DNA of 10,728 bases from NCBI GenBank assembly GCA_937901345.1, contig CALCHM010000179.1, positions 1 through 10,728 on the forward strand. Reading direction: 5' to 3'. The notes below the pieces were generated by a model. The model was not told the origin of the DNA. It did not search any database and worked only from the letters and a program-made list of their open reading frames with translations. The translations under genes were made by a program, and so were the position numbers. Position 1 is the stretch's first letter. Each line of letters starts with the position of its first letter. This DNA is from an uncultured Prevotella sp. (GTDB lineage: Bacteria > Bacteroidota > Bacteroidia > Bacteroidales > Bacteroidaceae). Positions 1 to 5,027 of the stretch are shown here, one piece after another.

Positions 1-396
1 AATTTGCATTTGTCTCAAGACATGTTAGTTTTTCCGGGCGGAAATTTGCATTTGTCTCAAGATATGTTAGTTTTTCCGGGCGGAAATTTGCATTTGTCTC
101 AAGACATGTTAGTTTTTCCGGGCGGAAATTTGCATTTGTCTCAAGATATGTTAGTTTTTCCGGGCGGAAATTTGCATTTGTCTCAAGACATGTTAGTTTT
201 TCCGGGCGGAAATTTGCATTTGTTTCAAGACATGTTGATTTTTCCGGGCGGAAATTTGCATTTGTCTCAAGACATGTTGATTTTTCCGAGGGGAAATTTG
301 GATTTGTCTCAAGACATGTTGATTTTTCCGGGCGGAAATTTGCACTTGTCTCAAGACATGTTAGTCTTTCCGGGGGGAAATTTCTACTTGTCTCAC
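1..396. repeat. 42-bp tandem repeat array, nine copies plus a partial tenth
   Basis: Copies start at 1, 43, 85, 127, 169, 211, 253, 295 and 337, with a decaying partial copy from 379. The array runs off the left edge, so its full size is unknown. Copies 1-5 are identical except that copies 2 and 4 read GATATG where 1, 3 and 5 read GACATG; copies 6-9 carry increasing substitutions. Each unit holds two near-palindromes: TGTCT-CA-AGACA (unit bases 11-22) and TTTCCG-GG-CGGAAA (unit bases 31-44, running into the next unit). Because 42 is divisible by 3, two plus frames and one minus frame stay open through the array, one reading a 14-residue repeat (HLSQDMLVFPGGNL). That openness is therefore weak evidence for coding. 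I treat it as a non-coding satellite-like array, but the end of a repeat protein gene starting outside the window cannot be excluded. Confidence 0.95.
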
Positions 397-564
397 TGCG
401 GGAGCATATATTTTGTAAAAACAGAGTGGTTACTTGCGTGCTCTTGGTTGTCACAAATGTATTTTCACCTGAACTGCTCGCAGGAGGGGGGCGACAGTTT
501 AAATTGGGGGATTCAGATGGTTCCATCTGCTTTGAGATTGTGGGCGCACTCTCGTGGGGATATA
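397..564. other. non-coding stretch between the array and the terminator
   Basis: No convincing gene is visible. The frame carrying the 14-residue repeat continues to a stop at 565-567, and the other open plus frame runs to 650. Neither tail looks like a protein domain, and both run into the terminator hairpin. The only structure I see is the dyad at 514-529 and a weak TATA-rich stretch at 406-415 that loosely resembles a Bacteroidota -7 box with wrong spacing. Confidence 0.5.
514..529. repeat. perfect 16-bp dyad, 7-bp arms with 2-nt centre
   Basis: CAGATGG at 514-520 is followed by TT and its exact reverse complement CCATCTG at 523-529. The layout (short arms, 2-nt centre) is the same as in the two dyads of the upstream 42-bp array, but the sequence differs. 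It could be a binding site for a dimeric regulator. No gene depends on it in any obvious way. Confidence 0.6.
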
Positions 565-608
565 TAAAAGAGGATGTACCAAAAATCCTTTTGATACATC
601 CTCTTTAT
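565..608 (-). terminator. hairpin terminator downstream of the esterase gene
   Basis: A 12-bp perfect stem (567-578 with 595-606) continues, after one mismatch, into a 5-bp inner stem (580-584 with 589-593) closed by a 4-nt loop. On the minus strand the 3' arm ends in CTCTTTT followed by ATATAT, which suits intrinsic termination of the esterase operon, whose stop codon lies about 20 nt before the hairpin. On the plus strand the T-rich stretch after the stem is interrupted, so termination there is possible but less clear. Confidence 0.85.
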
Positions 609-625
609 AGAGATATGTGTTCTTT

Positions 626-1948
626 TTACCACGTTGCGTCCACCGCATAGGGATAACGGCGACAGGGATCGGCAAAGGTAGCAATGCTTTCGGCCAGCGC
701 GGCGGCGTTGGGTTGGAGTTTACCCTTGAATACCTGCTTGCCGTTGACGAACACCGTCACGGCGCGTTTGGGGTTAAAGAGGCGCTCATCGAGGAAGATA
801 CGCAACTTCCCGTGGGGCGCGGGTGTGTAGTTTTTCACTTGACTCAAGGGGATTCCCATTCCCGGATCGCGAATGGTGATTTCGTAAGCCACGTGGTCGG
901 CAGTAATGTATATTTCGTTCTTGCGGGTTTCGTATGTATAGAAGGTGCGGTTTCCTGCACTGTCAGCTACTTCTTCTACCACCTTAAGGTTATAAAACGC
1001 ATTGCGCTTCCATCCGTCCATTTCAAAGTTTTCCCAACGGAAGGTTTGAGGCGCTGCGTTACGCACGTGTTGTGCTAACCAGGGTGTTGTGGGCGCATAG
1101 TCAATGCTGTGTCCGCGACCCTCGGGAAGATGAATCCAATGGCGGTAATAACCTGGGAAATGTGCTGCCAAGGTGTCGAGAGCGGCACCTGTGCGGCGGG
1201 TAAGGATGTCGCGATAGAAGGCGCGGTCAAGTTCGCCCGTACGAAGCGAGAATGCCGTGTGCATGAGGTTTTCGGCCGGAGCATTTTGGAGGGGTTCACC
1301 TCCCGCCATCGGTCCTGCAGCTGCAAGGTAGTCGGCGTAGAAACTAGCCAAGCGCTGACTGCCATAACCGCCTTCAGAGATGCCAAAGAAGTAGAGACGC
1401 AAGGGGTTGATATTCTTGTCTAAAAGAGCGCTGCGCAATACGTGTTGCCACACATACTGCTTGCCGCGTTGCCACCAGCGGTAATATTCTCCTTCGTTCG
1501 GAATCTGAGGTACGAGATATGCGCTCGGACCGTCCTTGAAATAGTTGGCAAGTTTGAGTCCCGTTGCCCATTCATTTGCCTTCGGTCCCGAACCATGGAG
1601 GTAAAGGAAGAAGGGATAACCCTCGGCGGGTTTCTCTCCTTTTGTGCCGTAGTAATAAGGCATGAGCGCATGGGGTTCTAAGGCCTCTGGAATGTTATAA
1701 GAACCTTGCGAGTCGGCAGCAATCGCTTGCTTGGTGTAGCATGAGGCTTCCGTGAAACTTTCTTGCCACAGTGTCCATGCTTCGTCGGCAGCAATCTGCG
1801 CAGTTTGTAATGTAGCGTCGGGTGCTGGAGCAAGCGTTCCGGCGGGAGCACTAATGACCTTTTTGAAGTAGTCCTTGATGGCAACAGACGGAGATTGTGC
1901 TGCTGCTAAAAGAGGGAAGAGGGCGAGGAGGAGAGACGATTTCTTCAT
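626..1948 (-). CDS. secreted alpha/beta-hydrolase esterase
   Basis: This 440-residue protein begins with a clear signal peptide (MKKSSLLLALFPLLAAAQ), so it should reach the periplasm or the cell surface. The core has the features of an alpha/beta-hydrolase of the esterase/depolymerase type. YLHGSGP at 116-122 is the oxyanion region. GISEGG at 189-194 is the nucleophile elbow with Ser191. His280 in EGRGHSIDY is the likely catalytic histidine, and the acid is probably Asp241 or a neighbour. After about residue 300 a beta-rich C-terminal module follows, containing VNGKQVFKG near residues 401-409, as in several Bacteroidota secreted hydrolases. The substrate cannot be read from sequence; a carbohydrate ester or another ester is plausible. 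The start lies 10 bp after the DUF554 stop, which implies co-transcription, and a terminator follows. The fold is well supported, the specificity is not. Confidence 0.9.
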   Translation of the reverse strand: MKKSSLLLALFPLLAAAQSPSVAIKDYFKKVISAPAGTLAPAPDATLQTAQIAADEAWTLWQESFTEASCYTKQAIAADSQGSYNIPEALEPHALMPYYYGTKGEKPAEGYPFFLYLHGSGPKANEWATGLKLANYFKDGPSAYLVPQIPNEGEYYRWWQRGKQYVWQHVLRSALLDKNINPLRLYFFGISEGGYGSQRLASFYADYLAAAGPMAGGEPLQNAPAENLMHTAFSLRTGELDRAFYRDILTRRTGAALDTLAAHFPGYYRHWIHLPEGRGHSIDYAPTTPWLAQHVRNAAPQTFRWENFEMDGWKRNAFYNLKVVEEVADSAGNRTFYTYETRKNEIYITADHVAYEITIRDPGMGIPLSQVKNYTPAPHGKLRIFLDERLFNPKRAVTVFVNGKQVFKGKLQPNAAALAESIATFADPCRRYPYAVDATW

Positions 1949-1958
1949 GATATGGAGA

Positions 1959-2648
1959 TTAAACGAAAAGACTTCTGATTAAGAAAAACAAGAGTGGCAT
2001 CAAGAGTGCAGGCAGCAAGTTTATGGTCTTACAATCCTTAATATGCATTACCCCAAGTCCGGCCGCGGCAATAAGTACTCCCCCAACGATGGATGTTTCT
2101 GCCACCAATTCATCGGAGATTAAGTCTGCCGACATCTTTGCAATCAGATAAAAACCGCCCTGCCAAAGGAATACGAAGATGGCAGTGATGGCCGTCCAAA
2201 TGCCATAGGAAGAGGCGATGACAATCATCGTGACGAGGTTCAAAATGGCTACCGTCATGAGATATGTGCTATCTCCCTTGAGTGCCAAGAGCACGGGACC
2301 CATCATGGACAGCGTTCCTACGCAGCAAAGGAGAACCGCCGTGGTGATGCCTTGGGCAATGTCGTTGCTACCACCTTTGCTTACCTTCTGTGTGGCGCTT
2401 TCCATGCGTTGGTCAAAACGGAGTGCAGTACCGATGAGTCCGCCCACTGAGAGACACCCAATAAAGAGCACGGGGTAGTTGGACAATTTCATGTTTTCCA
2501 TCGCCACGCTAATGCCAAGCACTAATGCCGCGAGGCCCATGGCGGTATTCATTACCGTGATGTACTTGTCGCGAATCACTTTTTTGGCAATGGCTCCGAT
2601 GAGACTGCCAAGAATTACGGTAAATGCGTTGAGGAGGAGGTAGAACAT
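1959..2648 (-). CDS. DUF554 family integral membrane protein
   Basis: The protein is 229 residues, almost entirely hydrophobic, with roughly six to seven predicted membrane segments and no cleavable signal peptide. The N-terminal pattern (GSLIGA at 14-19, then GLAALVLGISVAM, then GGLIGTALRFDQRME) matches the DUF554/YdfK-like family, and the length is normal for it. The family is thought to be a membrane transporter or channel, but the substrate is unknown and I do not assign one. It sits between aroB (178-bp spacer with a dispersed repeat) and the esterase (10-bp gap, so very likely co-transcribed). The region before its ATG is a pyrimidine tract with no Shine-Dalgarno sequence, which is common in Bacteroidota. 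Confidence 0.9.
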   Translation of the reverse strand: MFYLLLNAFTVILGSLIGAIAKKVIRDKYITVMNTAMGLAALVLGISVAMENMKLSNYPVLFIGCLSVGGLIGTALRFDQRMESATQKVSKGGSNDIAQGITTAVLLCCVGTLSMMGPVLLALKGDSTYLMTVAILNLVTMIVIASSYGIWTAITAIFVFLWQGGFYLIAKMSADLISDELVAETSIVGGVLIAAAGLGVMHIKDCKTINLLPALLMPLLFFLIRSLFV

Positions 2649-2650
2649 AG

Positions 2651-2817
2651 GTAAAAAAAGAGAAATGAGAGATAAGAAATGAGAAAATGCCTTGCGGGGA
2701 GGAGAAAGTATCCCGGTGTTACGAATGAAAAGGAATGTGTGGGGTTATAGTCGTGTTGAGTGAGATGGTTTTAGAAGGATGAAGCAAACCGCATGGCGAT
2801 TTCTCCTTTCTAAAATG
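2651..2817 (+). repeat. dispersed purine/pyrimidine inverted element, copy A (interrupted)
   Basis: It fills the spacer between aroB and the DUF554 gene. The left arm is purine-rich (GAGAAATGAGAGATAAGAAA, from 2660) and ends at the block CCTTGCGGG (2690-2698). The right arm starts at GCATGGCGATTTCTCC (2791) and continues in pyrimidines. These blocks match copy B at 3895-3990, but here about 92 nt of unrelated sequence separates them, against about 9 nt in B. The element's orientation is opposite to the flanking genes. I infer a decayed or interrupted copy of a repeat family. Confidence 0.7.
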
Positions 2818-2826
2818 CTCCATTCC

Positions 2827-3876
2827 CTACGCCCCTTCTCTGAGAAAGTCAAACATGTCAAAGAGTTCTTCCTTCGTGGCATGCTGATTGAGACAGATGT
2901 CGCCGACATTGTTGAGGAGGGTGAAGTTGATAACACCGCCTACATTCTTTTTGTCGTGCGTCATGTAATCGTAGAGTTGCTCGTATTGCTTGCAGGTGAA
3001 GTCAAACTTTCCGTAGTGCTCGTTGATATACTGAACAGTTTGGCGCATGCGGTCGGTGGGGAATCCTAATTTCGTTGCGCTGAGGTATAACTCACCCGCA
3101 AGTCCCCATGCTACGGCATAACCATGGAGCAACACCCGATTCTCGTGCAAGGCAAGACTTTCGAAGGCGTGTGCCGTAGTGTGTCCGAGGTTTAACGCTT
3201 TGCGAATGCCCTTTTCCATAGGGTCTTCAGCAACAATGCGCCGCTTGACGTCGATGCTCTGGCGTACGAGGTCTTGAAGCAAGGAGTAGTCGGGCGTTGC
3301 GAGTTCAAAGTTCAGATGTGATGCCCACATGTCAGTGCCGTCAAGCAGTGCGTGCTTGAGCATTTCGGCATAACCCGAACGTAGGTTTTGAGCGTCAAGT
3401 GTGCGAAGAAACTGTGTGTCAATAATTACTGTTTCAGCTTCGCGAAAGACTCCCACCTCGTTTTTCAACCCATTAAAGTTGATGCCCGTTTTTCCGCCAA
3501 CGGCAGCGTCAACCATGGCAAGGAGCGTTGTGGGAATGTTGACGAAGGTGATGCCGCGTTTAAACGTTGCTGCTGCAAATCCGCCGAGGTCAGTAATCAT
3601 TCCTCCGCCAAGGCAAATCAAAAGCGAGTGGCGACTCGCACCGCCATTGCCGAGCGCTTCCCACACCGTGGCAAGACTTTCTAAGGTCTTGTTAGCGTCG
3701 GTGCTCTCAATCGTGATGTGTTGTGCGTTGCTGACGGCATTGCTGCTTTCGAGCAGAGGCAAGCAATACTTCTGCGTAGTGGTATCGGTCAGCACGAACA
3801 CACGGTCGGGCGCAATTTGCGCGACAAGTGCATCCAGTTCGCCACAAAGGTTTTGAGCGTAGATAATTTGTTGCAT
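2827..3876 (-). CDS. aroB: 3-dehydroquinate synthase
   Basis: AroB converts DAHP (3-deoxy-D-arabino-heptulosonate 7-phosphate) to 3-dehydroquinate, the second step of the shikimate pathway to aromatic amino acids, in the cytosol using NAD and a divalent metal. The 349-residue length is normal. Visible family motifs are the glycine-rich nucleotide-binding stretch LGGGMITDLGGF (89-100), NIPTTLLAMVDAAVGGKTG (113-131), and RSGYAEMLKH (166-175) with the metal ligand Glu171. The remaining zinc ligands are His232 in NLGHTTAHAFES and His251 in LLHGYAVAWG. All key residues appear intact. The gene follows the thioesterase after 115 bp and precedes the DUF554 gene by 178 bp; both spacers contain copies of the same dispersed element. 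The ATG at 3874-3876 gives the usual N-terminus. Transcription is probably shared with the upstream thioesterase. Confidence 0.98.
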   Translation of the reverse strand: MQQIIYAQNLCGELDALVAQIAPDRVFVLTDTTTQKYCLPLLESSNAVSNAQHITIESTDANKTLESLATVWEALGNGGASRHSLLICLGGGMITDLGGFAAATFKRGITFVNIPTTLLAMVDAAVGGKTGINFNGLKNEVGVFREAETVIIDTQFLRTLDAQNLRSGYAEMLKHALLDGTDMWASHLNFELATPDYSLLQDLVRQSIDVKRRIVAEDPMEKGIRKALNLGHTTAHAFESLALHENRVLLHGYAVAWGLAGELYLSATKLGFPTDRMRQTVQYINEHYGKFDFTCKQYEQLYDYMTHDKKNVGGVINFTLLNNVGDICLNQHATKEELFDMFDFLREGA

Positions 3877-3894
3877 GACGATAAGCTATCGCTT

Positions 3895-3990
3895 GAAAGG
3901 AGAAATCAGAAAGGAAAAAGGAGAAATCGCTAGCGCATTAAAGTCCCGCAAGGTATTTCTCCTTTCTCATCTCTCCTTTCTCATTTTTTT
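3895..3990 (-). repeat. dispersed purine/pyrimidine inverted element, copy B (most compact)
   Basis: It lies between the thioesterase and aroB genes. Read on the minus strand it is a purine arm with two GAGAAAGGAGA-type repeats, then ACCTTGCGGGACT, a short link, TGCGCTAGCG, and a pyrimidine arm containing ATTTCTCC twice. The arms (about 28-33 bp) are imperfect reverse complements around a 26-nt centre, and the centre contains the 8-bp palindrome CGCTAGCG (3928-3935). In the transcript it could fold into a long hairpin just upstream of the aroB start. Related copies lie at 2651-2817 and 7144-7276. Confidence 0.75.
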
Positions 3991-3991
3991 G

Positions 3992-4414
3992 TTAGAATTT
4001 TACTCCTTCAAATTCTTCTATCTTCTCACGCATCCATGTCGGAATTTCTACGGGTGCTTGCTGAGAGAGAGAGTAAGTAACGACTACGGTGTAGCATTCG
4101 CAGAGCACTTGTTGCGTGTTAATGTTCACCGCTTGTTGATGGAAGGTGATGCTTTTCGAACCGAGTCGGGAAATGCGCGTTTGCATTTCAATTTCGTCGC
4201 CGTGAAAGATGGGATGGAAGAAGTCCGCCTTAATATTAGCCACAACGGGTACAATGTCACGGCGATAAAACTCACGGTCGATAAGATTCATCAAGTAATC
4301 TTCCTTACCCAAGTCGTAATAGGCGAGGTAAGCGTTATTGTTGATGTGTCCGAATCCGTCTACGTCGTTAAAACGTAACTGGATGGGGACGCGGCGTTTA
4401 AATACGGGTTCCAT
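3992..4414 (-). CDS. acyl-CoA thioesterase, hotdog fold (4HBT/FadM-like)
   Basis: The 140-residue protein has the length and signature of the 4-hydroxybenzoyl-CoA thioesterase family. RFNDVDGFGHINNNAYLAYY (14-33) is the active-site segment; by comparison with characterised members, Asp19 is the likely catalytic residue. The rest follows the hotdog pattern of one long helix and an antiparallel sheet. Members hydrolyse acyl-CoA or acyl-ACP thioesters in the cytosol; the substrate here is unknown. There is no signal peptide. The gene sits 115 bp upstream of aroB on the same strand. The 164-bp spacer upstream of it contains a short-period repeat and a possible folded structure rather than a clear TAnnTTTG promoter, so it may be read from the promoter of the 85-residue gene. 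The family call is firm, the specific role is not. Confidence 0.93.
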   Translation of the reverse strand: MEPVFKRRVPIQLRFNDVDGFGHINNNAYLAYYDLGKEDYLMNLIDREFYRRDIVPVVANIKADFFHPIFHGDEIEMQTRISRLGSKSITFHQQAVNINTQQVLCECYTVVVTYSLSQQAPVEIPTWMREKIEEFEGVKF

Positions 4415-4463
4415 AATTATGTGCTTTTTTAGTTTTTGAGATGTTTCGTTTGGGTGGAAACTT

Positions 4464-4548
4464 GTCTTGAGTTGTGACGGACTCTAAGGTTATTAAGGTA
4501 TTTAACTTCGAACTGAATAGATATCTCAAGACCTTAAAACCTCAAGAC
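4464..4548. repeat. imperfect nested inverted repeat in the thioesterase upstream spacer
   Basis: GTCTTGAG (4464-4471) is the exact reverse complement of CTCAAGAC (4541-4548). Inside it, AGGTTATTAAGGT (4487-4499) pairs with ACCTTAAAACCT (4531-4542) with one bulged base. The two stems overlap by 2 nt on the right, so they compete or form a slightly shortened composite hairpin. On the minus strand this lies between the 85-residue gene and the thioesterase and could act as a leader structure. Confidence 0.6.
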
Positions 4549-4567
4549 CTTCAATCCTTAAGACTTT
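4525..4567. repeat. three-copy 16-bp direct repeat
   Basis: CTCAAGACCTT occurs at 4525 and again at 4541, and a diverged copy CTTAAGACTTT begins at 4557, giving an exact 16-bp period. The third copy ends just before the stop codon of the 85-residue gene. It looks like a short slippage-type or dispersed low-complexity repeat. Confidence 0.75.
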
Positions 4568-4578
4568 CCGACCTAATT

Positions 4579-4836
4579 TTAATACCAGTTTCTTGCTACA
4601 CTTCTCATGCGTCCGCGGTCGGGAATGAAATCCAGCGTGTCATCATCAATGCAGAAAAACTCGCGGAGCGCATAGATGTTATGCTCTTCATCGGTGGTGC
4701 AATTCTCACGTTTGCGAAAGAGATGGTTTCGAGCGTCTAGAATTTCGACGGCGTCATGGTTGTAATCTGCAGGTTCACCGCTAGCGCGTATTTCTGCAAC
4801 TACAAATCGTTCAAGGGCTTCTATAAAGTGTTCCAT
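4579..4836 (-). CDS. small acidic conserved-looking protein of unknown function
   Basis: The 85-residue protein has no signal peptide and no membrane segment, is rich in Glu, Asp and Arg, and reads as a folded, mostly helical cytosolic protein (EHFIEALERFVVAEIRAS near the start, DEEHNIYALREFF around 49-61). It ends in GRMRSVARNWY. The text resembles small Bacteroidota hypothetical proteins, but I cannot name a family or function. I prefer it over the overlapping plus-strand frame (4474-4740) because of its coherent composition and because a good -7 promoter box lies right before its ATG. It diverges from coaBC and leads the minus-strand gene group. The start has no in-frame ATG alternative until near the C-terminus. 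Confidence 0.75.
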   Translation of the reverse strand: MEHFIEALERFVVAEIRASGEPADYNHDAVEILDARNHLFRKRENCTTDEEHNIYALREFFCIDDDTLDFIPDRGRMRSVARNWY

Positions 4837-4844
4837 AAGCAGTG

Positions 4845-4852
4845 CAAAGTTA
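4845..4852 (-). promoter_or_regulatory. Bacteroidota -7 promoter box before the 85-residue gene
   Basis: The minus strand reads TAACTTTG, a full match to the Bacteroidota sigma -7 consensus TAnnTTTG, with 8 nt between it and the ATG. The usual start point, a few bases downstream of the box, would leave a leader of only a few nucleotides. I see no good TTTG -33 box at the usual spacing. Confidence 0.6.
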
Positions 4853-4900
4853 CAAATTTCTTTAAGGCATGGTCGGTATTCGCTATATAATTTTCTCCAT

Positions 4901-4961
4901 GCGCTTGAGCGGTGTGAACTTCAGAGGTTAAAAACGTGCTTTTTCACGTGCCACTCGGCGC
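4901..4961. repeat. imperfect inverted repeat in the divergent promoter region
   Basis: GCGCTTGAGCGGTGTGAA (4901-4918) and the reverse complement of 4943-4961 (GCGCCGAGTGGCACGTGAA) agree at most positions with two small gaps. An internal ACGTG (4934-4938) / CACGT (4945-4949) alternative also exists. It lies between the two divergent promoters and could be an operator or the remnant of a hairpin. Confidence 0.45.
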
Positions 4962-4979
4962 TATTCGTTAGAAATGTCT

Positions 4980-4987
4980 TAAATTTG
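4980..4987 (+). promoter_or_regulatory. candidate -7 promoter box for the coaBC operon
   Basis: TAAATTTG matches the Bacteroidota TAnnTTTG consensus exactly and lies 40 bp before the chosen coaBC ATG, giving a plausible 5' leader of about 35 nt. No clear TTTG -33 box is found at 19-21 nt upstream. It is the only full match upstream of coaBC in this intergenic region on the plus strand. Confidence 0.55.
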
Positions 4988-5027
4988 CCGAGTATTAGGG
5001 TGTTACCCTTCTTAAGTTTTGAACATT

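Noticed and set aside
1..396. CRISPR array
   Set aside because: The repeats are contiguous 42-bp units with no unique spacers and no cas genes nearby.
406..415. Promoter-like TATATTTTG after the array
   Set aside because: The spacing between TA and TTTG is off by one from the consensus and no gene follows it on the plus strand.
4..567. Plus-strand frame of 187 codons starting with TTG and made mostly of a 14-residue repeat
   Set aside because: The array length per unit is divisible by 3, so several frames stay open by construction. The tail has no domain-like character and ends inside the terminator hairpin. It is kept as an alternative only because the array leaves the window on the left.
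426..650. Second open plus-strand frame downstream of the array
   Set aside because: It crosses the terminator hairpin and runs into the 3' end of the esterase gene, and it has no recognisable protein features.
617..1078. Plus-strand frame of 153 codons
   Set aside because: It lies antisense to the well-supported esterase and has no homology-like motifs; it is a shadow of that coding region.
4474..4740. Plus-strand frame of 88 codons
   Set aside because: Its first third is translated intergenic repeat and the rest is antisense to the 85-residue gene, which has a better promoter and composition.
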